Source of the DNA: Flavobacteriia bacterium
GTDB taxonomy: Bacteria; Bacteroidota; Bacteroidia; Flavobacteriales_D; Crocinitomicaceae
NCBI GenBank assembly: GCA_016183815.1
Contig: JACPDW010000020.1
Span: 60,313-124,312 of the forward strand
Length of the DNA: 64,000 nucleotides
Direction: 5' to 3'
Within the stretch, counting starts at the first letter, position 1. Every line of letters starts with the position of its first letter. The translations under genes were made by a program, and so were the position numbers. Under the pieces are notes generated by a model that worked only from the letters and a program-made list of their open reading frames with translations, did not search any database and was not told the DNA's origin. Below, piece by piece: positions 41,765 to 50,627 of this stretch.

Positions 41765-42214
41765 ATGTCATTTATTGAACCCAATATCGAAATTATTTTA
41801 ACACATTTAAATCAATTAAATGCCTCTAAAAAACCATTATGGGGAACGATGAACGCTCAACGTATGGTTGAACATTTAATTGATTTACTTTTGATTTCTA
41901 TTGATAATAAACTAAATTTATTAATTAAAGAAGAAGAAATTCCAAAAATGCAACACCTATTGGAATCAGATAGAACGATGCCAAAAGAATTGGAAGTGCC
42001 ATTTGCGGATAAAAATACACCTTTAAGAAATGATGAATTGGATTTAGCAATTGATGAATTGGTAGATACTTTTTTATTGTTTGAAGAGTTTTTTGAGAAA
42101 AATCCAAGTGCTCGAACTCTACATCCTTATTACGGTAAACTGAATTTTTCTCAATGGAAAAGATTACACAGTAAACACATAACCCATCACTTTGAACAAT
42201 TCGGGTTGATTTGA
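41765..42214 (+). CDS. DUF1569 / DinB-superfamily protein
   Basis: This 149-residue four-helix protein has the family's spaced histidines: WGTMNAQRMVEHLI near residue 27, HPYYGKLNFSQWKRLHSKH, and the closing ITHHFEQFGLI. DinB-like proteins bind metal through three His residues and include thiol transferases. The specific activity here is unknown. It is probably cotranscribed with the preceding two genes. The following 114 bp up to the convergent T9SS gene hold nothing recognised. Confidence 0.75.
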   Translation: MSFIEPNIEIILTHLNQLNASKKPLWGTMNAQRMVEHLIDLLLISIDNKLNLLIKEEEIPKMQHLLESDRTMPKELEVPFADKNTPLRNDELDLAIDELVDTFLLFEEFFEKNPSARTLHPYYGKLNFSQWKRLHSKHITHHFEQFGLI

Positions 42215-42328
42215 TTGATTGTTTTGATAGATTGTTCGTAAATTAATACATATAAAAATTCAACTAAATTATCAATACAAAACAATTTTACAAGGGTTTA
42301 TCAGAAGTAAAATCAGATTTTAAATGTA

Positions 42329-44386
42329 TTATTTTATAGAAAATCTATTTGTTAACACTTCGTTACCAGTGGTTAAAATTACATTGTAAAGTCCAGATTC
42401 AATTTGGCTTATATCTAATAATTTAGAAACGTTTCCTTTATTTACTTCAAAAGTTTCTTCATACACTACTACACCTGAATAATTGATAATTTTTATTCTA
42501 CTAGTAAGTTGGCTTCTATTGTAAAAGTTTAATGATAACATTTCATCTGCAGGGTTTGGAACTAAAAGTAAACCTTTATTCTTAGAATTATCTGAAACAG
42601 AAACAATGTTAGTATATTTAAAATTACCATCAAAATCTGTTTGTTTAATTCTGTAATAGGATACACCATTTAATGGATTTTCATCAACGTAGGCATAATC
42701 CATTTTTCGTATGATGGTACCAGCTCCATCAACTATTCCAATGTCTTCATAACTTATACCATCTGAAGTTCTTTGAACAGTGAAATAATCATTATTTGTT
42801 TGACTCTCAACTGACCAATCAAGTCTAACTTCTTCTCCTAAATGTTCAGCACCAAAAAAACTATAGGTAACAGGCATTACAATTCCTGTACCTGTAAAAT
42901 TCCAAGTACAATTATCACCAGCAAAACCATCCATAGCTATATAGTACGTTTGACCAGGTGTTAGAGGATTTAAAGATAATGGAGCTACACCCACTTGACA
43001 ACCTAAAAATCCAGCTCCATAAGTTCCAATTGCAGCACATGAAGTCCATACACCAAATTGACCATTCCCAGCTGTGCCATCATTACATGAAATATTATCA
43101 ATTTCTAATGAACCAATAACATCATCAGCGGTAAAAGAATAAAAAACCGTATTTTCATTTGAACCCCAATTGCCACCCCCACAAGCAACACCAGAAGCAC
43201 CAGGGGTAGCAAAACTTGCACCCGTTGCTGCAAGGTTACAACCTTCGTCCAAAGCTGCACTTGATGTAGCACAAGATTGATTTGCTGGAATATCTGCATT
43301 TGCAACTCCAATTAGGTCATAGTTCAAATTAAATGCTTTATTATTATCATTATAAAAAAACAACCAAACATCTTTATTTGGGTCTAAACCATCAAATTGT
43401 GTATTATATGCATAATATAATCCAGAATTAAATTCTGTTGCTTCATTACATCCTACAAAGTCACCCGCAACTGGACAAGCACTATTTGTATTATATGCTG
43501 CAACATAAGTAATACTATTACCTGCACCCATACTTCCAGATTGAAATGATACTAAAAGTGTATTAACATCTGAATCCAATTCATATCTTGCCCAAATACC
43601 TGTACCACCATAAGACCCACAACCAGCAGCATTTGGTGGTGCGGTATAAGCTCCTGAACTTACTGCATTTATGGTAGGAGTATTTGTATTATAGGCACTT
43701 GTTCCTACTTGGTCACAATTTGTAGAATAAATAGTTGCTAATTCTGCTCCTGTACACGCTGTTGTACCAGAAGTTGTACCTGTATTTTGATTACAAGCTA
43801 TTCCGCAAGCACCACCACAATCAACTCCTGTTTCAGCTCCATTCTGAATACCATCATTACAAGAAACAATACATGCAGGACAAACACCACCACAATCAAT
43901 CCCAATTTCATTTTGATTTAAGATTCCATCAAAACATGAAGCACCTCCACATGGAGCACAGGAGCCACCACAATCTACACCAGCTTCTCCATTATTCATT
44001 ACACCATCACTACAACATGCAGGTACAGTAAAACTACCAGAGATTTCACCACCAAAACAACCACCATTAGCTGAATTATAAGCACGAACCCTCCAATAAT
44101 AGGTTACTCCTGGTGTAACACCTGCTATATTTCTACTTGTAGTTCCAGTTGTGTACAATGTAGGTGCAGTCCCCGCTAAACAGCCAGCCCATTGACTAGT
44201 GCAAACATATACATAAAAATGTGTTGTTGAACCTCCTCCATTTTGCCAACTTAAAGTAAATCCAGTACAACTAGAGTTACTAATTGCTCCATTAATAGGA
44301 GCAGGTGGTGCAGCGCATGCAGCATCAACTTTATTTGAAACAATTATACTTATAAAAAGTAAAAATATGAGAAAAATTTTGTTCAT
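42329..44386 (-). CDS. Secreted fibronectin-III protein with three Cys-rich DCGG repeats and T9SS type A sorting domain
   Basis: This 685-residue protein has a signal peptide at about 1-22 and a fibronectin type III domain (about 23-120, GFTLSWQNGG, YYWRVRAYNS). Three tandem Cys-rich units follow (about 123-200), each of the form C-x-D-G-x2-N-x2-E-x-G-x-D-C-G-G-x-C. Two beta-sandwich segments resemble CUB or bacterial surface repeats. Another FN3-like segment (RLDWSVESQTNNDYFTVQRT) precedes the Por-tail (LLVPNPADEMLSLNFYN, then SGLYNVILTTG). It is probably displayed on the cell surface and stabilised by disulfides or metal. Confidence 0.85.
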   Translation of the reverse strand: MNKIFLIFLLFISIIVSNKVDAACAAPPAPINGAISNSSCTGFTLSWQNGGGSTTHFYVYVCTSQWAGCLAGTAPTLYTTGTTSRNIAGVTPGVTYYWRVRAYNSANGGCFGGEISGSFTVPACCSDGVMNNGEAGVDCGGSCAPCGGASCFDGILNQNEIGIDCGGVCPACIVSCNDGIQNGAETGVDCGGACGIACNQNTGTTSGTTACTGAELATIYSTNCDQVGTSAYNTNTPTINAVSSGAYTAPPNAAGCGSYGGTGIWARYELDSDVNTLLVSFQSGSMGAGNSITYVAAYNTNSACPVAGDFVGCNEATEFNSGLYYAYNTQFDGLDPNKDVWLFFYNDNNKAFNLNYDLIGVANADIPANQSCATSSAALDEGCNLAATGASFATPGASGVACGGGNWGSNENTVFYSFTADDVIGSLEIDNISCNDGTAGNGQFGVWTSCAAIGTYGAGFLGCQVGVAPLSLNPLTPGQTYYIAMDGFAGDNCTWNFTGTGIVMPVTYSFFGAEHLGEEVRLDWSVESQTNNDYFTVQRTSDGISYEDIGIVDGAGTIIRKMDYAYVDENPLNGVSYYRIKQTDFDGNFKYTNIVSVSDNSKNKGLLLVPNPADEMLSLNFYNRSQLTSRIKIINYSGVVVYEETFEVNKGNVSKLLDISQIESGLYNVILTTGNEVLTNRFSIK

Positions 44387-44565
44387 TGTTCGTTAGATAA
44401 AAAAATAATCACAGTAATTATAATACAAAATTACAACAATTTAACGAATAATAAAAAAAAAAAAGTTAAAAATTACACTAAATCAGTTTAGTATAAGATA
44501 AATTTATAAAAAATAAAGTTAAAATTTAAATTTTTTTTATTCAATTTTTGATTTTTAAATGATTA

Positions 44566-46356
44566 TCACTTCTTTAAATACACAAAACCACTCTTTTTTT
44601 CTTGATTTAAATCGTTTGAATAGGAGAGTTTCCAAGTATAAACTCCACTTTGAAGTTGAGTTGTGTTAAAAGTGCCGTCCCAGCCAACATCTGGATTATG
44701 AGATTCAAACAGTAATTCACCCCACCTATCGTAAACAGTTAAAGAATAATTTACAAATCTTAAACTAGTAGTTATAATTGGTTTAAAAGTTTGATTCAAC
44801 TCATCGTCATTAGGAGAAAAGGCGTTTGGAATAAACATGTAAAAAGAACTGTCAATTATTTCTGCAGTTGGAGGAGGATAAATTATTGGTTCTTCGGGTT
44901 CTTCAATTTGCTCATTTTCAAAACAAACGGAAGAAAATCGACCAAAAAAGGCCTCTTTCATTTGACCATTTTCAGTATAAGTTCCAAAAGTTCCAGTACC
45001 TGTAAAGAAACCACAAACATAAATATTACAATGGGCATCACAATCAATTCCATTTCCTCGATCGTCATCGTCAGTACCACCTGCTTGAACAGCCCATTTC
45101 CAAACACCAGAAGAATCAATTGCGGCGACAAAAATTTGAACAGAATCTGGAAAAGGCGAAGTTAGTGGAATATCATCAGAAAAATAAGCATCACCTTTAA
45201 ATTGACCAGTTACAAAAACGTTATAGTTAGAATTAACTGTAATACCACAAGCTTTATCTGTACCATAATTTGAACCTGCTTTACTTGCCCAAATCCAATT
45301 GCCTTGAGGGGTCATTTTTGCTACAAATATATCTCTACCGTTTGGTCCGCCATTATTATTTAAAGAATCACCTCCAAAATCTAATCTATCTCTAAATTCA
45401 CCACAAATGTATAGGTAATTTTTATTGTCTATGCAAAGGTCGTTGGCTCTGTCGTCAAGTGGAGATCCAGTACTTTTTGCATAGATAAAATTCCCGTCTT
45501 TATCGTATTTCACCACATAGATATCTTGACCACCATAACTAGTTAATGTTGTTGTTCCAAAAGTTTTAGTACCCATAAAACCACCTACAACATAAACATT
45601 TGAAGCTGTGTCTACCTCGATACGATTATCGTTTTCACCTACAATACCAGGAAAAGATCGTACCCATTGCCAATTCCCATCATTAGTTATTTTGGCGATA
45701 AAAGCCAAACTATCGCAAGCTCCTAAATTAATGCTTAAACCGCCAAAAGTAGCCACTCCGGGTCCTGAACAGCCAAAACTCCAAGCAGAAACAAAGCCAG
45801 TTAAATAAATATTGCCTTCTTTGTCCGATGCGAGATTTAAACCATGGTCATCGCCTGCATCGTTTCCAACATTTTTAAGCCAAATAAAATTACCATCATT
45901 ATCTAATTTGACTAAAAATATTTGATCAGTAAAGCCTGAACCGTTTGTTTCGTATAAACTACCAAATTCAATTCCTCCCCAGCATGTACCAGTTACGTAA
46001 ACATTTCCTTGAGGATCAAGACAGATTCCTAAACCCCTGTCGTCATAGTAGTTTAGTCCATTTTTTACCCATACATAATTACCGTTTGGATCAACTTTTG
46101 CTATAAAAACTTCTTTTGAGTGTTCGTTTACTAAAGGAAAAGAATATGTTCCAAATATTGCTTCTTCATTGTAATATCCAGTAATATATGAATATCCTTC
46201 ATTGTCGGTCACAATCGCATTTGCTTTGTCACTTTTTGGACCACCACCACTTGTTGTCCATGCCCAATTTTGTGAAAAAAAATTATAGTTAGATGTTGAG
46301 AGAAAACAACTTAAGAGTAAAAAAACAATCCAATTCTTATGTAAAATACTTAACAA
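44566..46356 (-). CDS. Secreted SBBP-type beta-propeller protein with gliding-motility (T9SS type B) C-terminal domain
   Basis: This 596-residue protein has an N-terminal hydrophobic signal (about 9-25). Eight or so repeats of about 55 residues follow, built on D-x-x-G-N-x-Y-V-T-G and F-x-A-K-x-x-x-x-G-N-W-x-W. Examples are YITGYYNEEAIFG, VYVTGTCWGG, YICGEFRDRLDFGG and FVTGQFKGDAYFS. This is the bacterial SBBP propeller pattern. The C-terminal ~85 residues (MFIPNAFSPNDDELNQTFKP, VYDRWGELLFES, GVYTWKLSY) are a gliding-motility-associated sorting domain. The only start ahead of the signal is TTG at 46356. Confidence 0.85.
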   Translation of the reverse strand: MLSILHKNWIVFLLLSCFLSTSNYNFFSQNWAWTTSGGGPKSDKANAIVTDNEGYSYITGYYNEEAIFGTYSFPLVNEHSKEVFIAKVDPNGNYVWVKNGLNYYDDRGLGICLDPQGNVYVTGTCWGGIEFGSLYETNGSGFTDQIFLVKLDNDGNFIWLKNVGNDAGDDHGLNLASDKEGNIYLTGFVSAWSFGCSGPGVATFGGLSINLGACDSLAFIAKITNDGNWQWVRSFPGIVGENDNRIEVDTASNVYVVGGFMGTKTFGTTTLTSYGGQDIYVVKYDKDGNFIYAKSTGSPLDDRANDLCIDNKNYLYICGEFRDRLDFGGDSLNNNGGPNGRDIFVAKMTPQGNWIWASKAGSNYGTDKACGITVNSNYNVFVTGQFKGDAYFSDDIPLTSPFPDSVQIFVAAIDSSGVWKWAVQAGGTDDDDRGNGIDCDAHCNIYVCGFFTGTGTFGTYTENGQMKEAFFGRFSSVCFENEQIEEPEEPIIYPPPTAEIIDSSFYMFIPNAFSPNDDELNQTFKPIITTSLRFVNYSLTVYDRWGELLFESHNPDVGWDGTFNTTQLQSGVYTWKLSYSNDLNQEKKSGFVYLKK

Positions 46357-46435
46357 GATATAGTTTTAAAATAGTGAATTTATAAAAAATATTTAAATCA
46401 ACAAGTAATTTTAAAAAAGTTAAATTATTTATCAA

Positions 46436-46443
46436 TATTTTTG
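46436..46443 (+). promoter_or_regulatory. -7 box four bases from the metH-like start
   Basis: TATTTTTG matches TAnnTTTG and ends four bases before the ATG at 46448. Confidence 0.5.
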
Positions 46444-46447
46444 TAGT

Positions 46448-47452
46448 ATGAAAAGTCAAATTGAAGAAGTTTTAGAGCAAAGAATATTGGTGTTAGACGG
46501 TGCTATGGGTACGATGATACAACGACATCAACTCACAGAGGAAGATTTTAGAAAAGGTTGGTTTGAAAATCACACTAAATCATTAAAAGGAAACAATGAT
46601 TTGCTTTCATTGACTAGACCTGATATTATTGAAGAGATACATCGACTTTATTTCGAAGCAGGTGCTGATATAGCAGAGACAAATACTTTTTCTGGGACAA
46701 GTATTGCACAAGCGGATTATGATTTACAAAAAGCTGTTTACGATATCAATTATCATTCTGCAAAAATTGCTCGAAAAGTTGCCGATGAGTTCACGAAAAA
46801 TAACCCTGATAAACCACGTTTTGTTGCTGGGTCAATTGGGCCAACAAATAGAACTGCTTCTTTGTCTCCAGATGTAAATGATCCAGGATATAGGGCTGTA
46901 ACTTTTGATGATTTGAGGTTAGCGTATAGAGAACAAGTTGTGGCTTTATTAGATGGAGGAGTGGATTTACTTTTGGTTGAAACGGTTTTTGACACTTTGA
47001 ATGCCAAAGCAGCTTTATTTGCAATTGAAGAAATTTTTGAAGAAAGAAATAATAGAATACCCATCATGGTTTCTGGAACAATTACTGATCAAAGTGGTAG
47101 AACTTTATCAGGACAAACAACTGAAGCTTTTCTTATCTCATTATCACATATTCCACTTCTTAGTATAGGTTTAAATTGTGCATTAGGTGCTAATTTAATG
47201 CGTCCATATCTTCAAATTTTGAATGAAAAAGCTCCTTTTGCTGTTTCTGCTCATCCGAATGCAGGATTGCCCAATGAATTTGGAGAATATGACGAAACTC
47301 CTGAGAAAATGGGTGAACAAATCAAAGTTTTTTTAGATGAAAATCTTGTAAATATTATCGGTGGTTGTTGTGGAACAACTCCTGAGCATATTAAAGTGAT
47401 TGCTGATTTGGTTAAAAACTATTCTCCAAGAAAAATAGTGAGTTTGGTGTAA
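46448..47452 (+). CDS. Homocysteine S-methyltransferase domain of split methionine synthase
   Basis: This 334-residue protein corresponds to the first module of cobalamin-dependent methionine synthase (MetH): [42 protein letters not shown]. The zinc ligands are Cys244 (LNCALGA) and the Cys307-Cys308 pair ([10 protein letters not shown]). In many Bacteroidota MetH is split, with a second gene for the folate, B12 and activation modules usually next door. Here that partner is missing from the window, and the downstream 550 bases are repeat sequence. Other Hcy-domain enzymes are possible, but the MetH-specific EFGEYDETP and [10 protein letters not shown] favour MetH. Confidence 0.85.
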   Translation: MKSQIEEVLEQRILVLDGAMGTMIQRHQLTEEDFRKGWFENHTKSLKGNNDLLSLTRPDIIEEIHRLYFEAGADIAETNTFSGTSIAQADYDLQKAVYDINYHSAKIARKVADEFTKNNPDKPRFVAGSIGPTNRTASLSPDVNDPGYRAVTFDDLRLAYREQVVALLDGGVDLLLVETVFDTLNAKAALFAIEEIFEERNNRIPIMVSGTITDQSGRTLSGQTTEAFLISLSHIPLLSIGLNCALGANLMRPYLQILNEKAPFAVSAHPNAGLPNEFGEYDETPEKMGEQIKVFLDENLVNIIGGCCGTTPEHIKVIADLVKNYSPRKIVSLV

Positions 47453-47496
47453 GAGATTTATTCTTTTTTACTTTTTTCCAAAGCAAAAAAAGTAAC

Positions 47497-47514
47497 AAAA
47501 AGTGCTTTTTTGAA
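47497..47514. repeat. 18-bp direct repeat, copy 1
   Basis: AAAAAGTGCTTTTTTGAA, identical to 47974-47991. The pair encloses 459 bases including repeat P. Confidence 0.65.
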
Positions 47515-47782
47515 CCCAAAATCAGCATTAGAAATACTGATTCGTTTAACAAAATCTAAATCAATTATTTACAAAATTGATAGATTTTTTAAAACGGGGT
47601 TAACTCTCATTTAATCATATAGTTCGTTTTCTAAAAAAACTCCTAATGATTAATTCGGGTTGAAAAGTATTCTTAGGAAAATGCTCCGCAACGTAGATTT
47701 TCTCATTTCACGCTGTATTTCATTTCATGAAATGCGATTATACCATATCCAATTATTAATAAGTCTAAAATTAGTAAGGATA

Positions 47783-47846
47783 ATGCCGATACAATATGAA
47801 AATAGACAATTTTTAATTGGCCTATATTGAATATGTTATCGGTATT
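47783..47846. repeat. Palindromic repeat P, reference copy (64 bp)
   Basis: The left arm ATGCCGATACAATAT and the right arm ATATGTTATCGGTAT are near-perfect complements. The inner arms AATAGACAATT / AATTGGCCTATT also pair, so the whole unit can fold as one hairpin. Further copies lie at 9445-9532 and, diverged, at 32631-32682. Confidence 0.65.
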
Positions 47847-47973
47847 CCATTCAAAATCTACTTTTTCTTGAATACTTTTCTTGCTTCGTGTGTTCATTTT
47901 ATGGATAAGTAAAATAAATAACCACAATCTAAAAACGACCTTGAGAAAATGAATATAGAAAACAAAGAGAAGT

Positions 47974-47991
47974 AAAAAGTGCTTTTTTGAA
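47974..47991. repeat. 18-bp direct repeat, copy 2
   Basis: AAAAAGTGCTTTTTTGAA, identical to 47497-47514, ending 10 bases from the photolyase stop codon. Confidence 0.65.
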
Positions 47992-48000
47992 AAGTTTGAT

Positions 48001-49308
48001 TTATCCTTTTTGTTTCAACACTTTTTTAAATTTAGCTAAAATTTCTTCTTTTGAAGTTTTAAGGTCAACGATTGGAGTAGGGTAAAGGTCTGAATTCCAT
48101 TCAGGTACCCATTTTTTGATGTATGCGAAATTTGGATCAAATTTTTGTTGTTGCAATTCAGGATTAAACACTCTAAAATAGGGGGCTGCATCACAGCCAA
48201 TTCCCGCTACCCATTGCCAAGAACCAACGTTACTCGCTAAATCGTAATCAAGTAATTTATTGGCAAAATATCTTTCCCCAATTCGCCAATCCATTCCGAG
48301 ATTTTTACAAAAAAAACTTGCAGTAATCATTCTGACTCTGTTGTGCATAAAACACGTTTCGTTTAATTCTCTCATTCCAGCATCAACAATAGGAAAGCCC
48401 GTTTGACCAGTCATCCATTGATTAATCTTTTGTTCATCATAGTTCCATTCAATTTGTTCATAAAGCTTTTTAAAAGCAAATTGAGCTGAATGAGGAAAAT
48501 GATAAATAAGCATTTGATAAAATTCTCTCCAAATTAATTCTTTTAAAAAAACATCATAATTTAAAGCTAATTTGACTACTTTTCGAATACTAAGCGTTCC
48601 AAAGCGTAAGTGGACACCTAAACGACTTGTGGCTTGTAAAGCAGGAAAATCTCTTTCTTTGTAATAATTTTCTAAACATTGTAAATCAATTTTTTTTTCT
48701 GGAAAAACAACTTTTTGTTTTGCTGAGAAACCAAATGTTTCCAAAGGAGGCAATAATGTTCTATTTTTAGGATTGATTTTCTTTAAATTTTGAATAAAAG
48801 AGCTGGTATTCAAACTTTCAATAGGAGAATTAGTGAGATTTTCTATCCAATTTTTTGCGTAATAAGTATAAACTAAAAATGGAGTATTGTCGTTTTTAAG
48901 CACTTCATTTTCTTCAAAAATTACATGGTCTTTATAGCTAAAAACAGATTTGTTTAGTTCATATATTTTTTTTTCGATTGTTTTGTCTCTTTTTATGGCA
49001 TAAGGTTCATAATCTTTATTAAAATATAAAGAATCAATGTTCAATTCGAGCATTAATTTCGGAATTATTTCTTCTGGTCGTCCATTATAAACAAGTAAAT
49101 CAGAAGAATAGATTTGATATTCCTCTTTTAATTTTTTAATTTCCTGATGAATAAAAATTATTCTTTGGTCGTCGGACTTTAAACCATTGAGAATTTCAGA
49201 ATCAAAAATAAAAATTGGAAGAAGTGATGTATTATCTTTCAAACCATGAAAGAGAGCGGTATTGTCATCAATTCTTAAATCTCTTCTATGCCAAAAAAGG
49301 GCATTCAT
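48001..49308 (-). CDS. phrB: Deoxyribodipyrimidine photolyase (class I cryptochrome/photolyase family)
   Basis: This 435-residue protein starts with an N-terminal antenna domain (MNALFWHRRDLRIDDNTAL). The C-terminal FAD-binding helical domain contains LRFGTLSIR, ELIWREFYQ, GFPIVDAGMREL, HNRVRMITASFF and YDLASNVGSWQWVAG. The last carries the Trp/Asn signature of CPD photolyases. It uses blue light and reduced FAD to split pyrimidine dimers. It is followed on the same strand by nothing else; the PTPS gene lies 3 bp upstream and is probably cotranscribed. Confidence 0.92.
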   Translation of the reverse strand: MNALFWHRRDLRIDDNTALFHGLKDNTSLLPIFIFDSEILNGLKSDDQRIIFIHQEIKKLKEEYQIYSSDLLVYNGRPEEIIPKLMLELNIDSLYFNKDYEPYAIKRDKTIEKKIYELNKSVFSYKDHVIFEENEVLKNDNTPFLVYTYYAKNWIENLTNSPIESLNTSSFIQNLKKINPKNRTLLPPLETFGFSAKQKVVFPEKKIDLQCLENYYKERDFPALQATSRLGVHLRFGTLSIRKVVKLALNYDVFLKELIWREFYQMLIYHFPHSAQFAFKKLYEQIEWNYDEQKINQWMTGQTGFPIVDAGMRELNETCFMHNRVRMITASFFCKNLGMDWRIGERYFANKLLDYDLASNVGSWQWVAGIGCDAAPYFRVFNPELQQQKFDPNFAYIKKWVPEWNSDLYPTPIVDLKTSKEEILAKFKKVLKQKG

Positions 49309-49311
49309 AAG

Positions 49312-49719
49312 TCAATATTTGCCATTGTAAATGACATAATTACGATCTGTTTCCCAAAGTGTGATTTCAAGGGTTAATTTGGTGTTAATTTGTTTTCTTA
49401 AAATGGAATAGATGACTTTTGCAATGTTTTCAGCCGTTGGATTTAGGTTAAAAAATTCTGCACAATCCAAATTTAAATTTTTGTGGTCAAAACGATTTAA
49501 AACTTCATTTTCAATCAACTCACTTAATATTTTCAAATCCATTACATAGCCAGTGATTGGATTTATTTCACCTTCAACACAACAAATTAATGTATAATTG
49601 TGTCCGTGGTAGTTGGGATTATTACATACACCAAAAAGTTGTTTATTTTCCTTTTCACTTAAATTTGGATTGTGTAAGCGATGAGCAGCGTTAAAACTTT
49701 CTTTTCTACAGACTTTCAT
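49312..49719 (-). CDS. 6-pyruvoyl-tetrahydropterin synthase / QueD family enzyme
   Basis: This 135-residue protein has zinc ligands His13 (FNAAHRLHN) and His38/His40 (NYHGHNY). The catalytic Cys32 lies in FGVCNNPNYHGH, and NRFDHKNLN and the C-terminal LWETDRNYV complete the active site. It converts dihydroneopterin triphosphate to a pyruvoyl or carboxy tetrahydropterin, either for queuosine (QueD) or for pterin cofactors. Its place 3 bp upstream of photolyase hints at a pterin antenna role, which is only an inference. The two activities cannot be told apart here. Confidence 0.87.
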   Translation of the reverse strand: MKVCRKESFNAAHRLHNPNLSEKENKQLFGVCNNPNYHGHNYTLICCVEGEINPITGYVMDLKILSELIENEVLNRFDHKNLNLDCAEFFNLNPTAENIAKVIYSILRKQINTKLTLEITLWETDRNYVIYNGKY

Positions 49720-49758
49720 AAAATAAGTAAAATACTTTGTATAAAATTGAAAAACAAA

Positions 49759-50157
49759 TTATTGATCGATACGAGGCAAGTTGATTTTTTCTTTAACGAT
49801 AAAACTAGTTGGAAATTGACTTTCAACAGAAGATTTTATTTTTTCAGCTTCATTTTGAGTACGAAAATCTCCAACTTTTAAAAAATAATTGGGTGCGTTA
49901 AAATGCACATAGGTATCGACTTTAGGAAAGAGGTTAATAAACTTAGATCTTGCCTCATCAACTTTATTTTTTTCTGAATCGAAATACAATTGAATTCTAT
50001 AGCCATTGATTTGAGGTGATGTAGCGGGCGGAATCACAGCACCTTCTTGTTTTATCAATGCATCTATTCGTGGGTCAGCAGAAATTTCAATTTGTCCTTT
50101 TTGAGAAAAAGAAATGGAAGAAATAATGAAGAAAAGAAAAAAAATAAATATTTTCAT
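49759..50157 (-). CDS. Exported SPOR-domain protein
   Basis: This 132-residue protein has a signal peptide at about 1-18 and a C-terminal SPOR domain (about 50-125): GYRIQLYFDSEKNKVDEARS, then VHFNAPNYFLKVGDFRTQNEAEKI. SPOR domains bind denuded septal peptidoglycan, so a role in division or cell-wall remodelling is plausible. It is monocistronic on the minus strand, or loosely linked to the PTPS gene 40 bp downstream. Confidence 0.82.
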   Translation of the reverse strand: MKIFIFFLFFIISSISFSQKGQIEISADPRIDALIKQEGAVIPPATSPQINGYRIQLYFDSEKNKVDEARSKFINLFPKVDTYVHFNAPNYFLKVGDFRTQNEAEKIKSSVESQFPTSFIVKEKINLPRIDQ

Positions 50158-50258
50158 TTGATATGACTAACAAAATTTATGCAAACTTAGAACAATTTGA
50201 ATATAAAAATACATTATTTTAATTTATAAAATTAATTATTTATGATGTTTGTAAAAAA

Positions 50259-50627
50259 TTAATGAAGTTTCTTGTTATTTAAATTAGATTGATTGAGTTT
50301 TTTTGTCATATTTTCAAGCACATCATTATAAATTTCTTTCATTTGAGATGGATCAAAAGAATAATAGTCAAAAGACTTTTCGAAATCTTTTATAGTGGTC
50401 TGGTATTTTTTCATGAGGACAAAAGCGGAAGTGTCAAGTGTGGGATAAAATTCTTGAAAATTGGGAAATTCGACTTGAGATTGATGTTCGATTAACATTA
50501 ATTCCTCCATTATTAAAACAAATTTGTTTCTAGGAATCAAGTTGTTAGGAGGGTTTGGAAGTTGTTCTTTTTCATAACAAGAGAATAATCCAAAAAACAA
50601 AAGGAAAATAATACAAACTTTTTTCAT
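50259..50627 (-). CDS. DUF4296 lipoprotein
   Basis: This 122-residue lipoprotein has a signal ending GLFSCYEKE. The conserved DUF4296 segment begins LIPRNKFVLIMEELMLIEHQ and continues with SFDYYSFDPSQMKEIY. Function is unknown. The start codon overlaps the pyrC stop by 4 bp, and adjacency to dihydroorotase is a recurring pattern for this family in flavobacteria. Confidence 0.82.
   Translation of the reverse strand: MKKVCIIFLLFFGLFSCYEKEQLPNPPNNLIPRNKFVLIMEELMLIEHQSQVEFPNFQEFYPTLDTSAFVLMKKYQTTIKDFEKSFDYYSFDPSQMKEIYNDVLENMTKKLNQSNLNNKKLH

Larger units (their letters stand above)
47453..48000. other. Repeat-bearing intergenic region after the MetH Hcy gene
   Basis: This gap of about 550 bases has no credible gene. 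It contains two identical 18-base words (AAAAAGTGCTTTTTTGAA) at 47497-47514 and 47974-47991 and the clearest copy of palindromic repeat P (47783-47846). A TTTTTACTTTTTTCC / AAAAAAAGTAA inverted segment at 47466-47494 resembles one at 63908-63938. A 74-codon minus-strand frame (47703-47927) spans repeat P and is not called. Confidence 0.6.

Noticed and set aside
43735..44031. 98-codon His-rich plus-strand frame opposite the FN3/T9SS gene
   Set aside because: Its composition is an artefact of reading the Cys/Gly-rich repeats on the wrong strand.
46753..47067. Minus-strand frames inside the MetH Hcy gene
   Set aside because: Shadows of a gene with complete zinc-binding motifs on the plus strand.
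47703..47927. 74-codon minus-strand open frame with a hydrophobic C-terminal stretch
   Set aside because: It runs straight through palindromic repeat P, has no convincing start or ribosome-binding site, and matches nothing I recognise.
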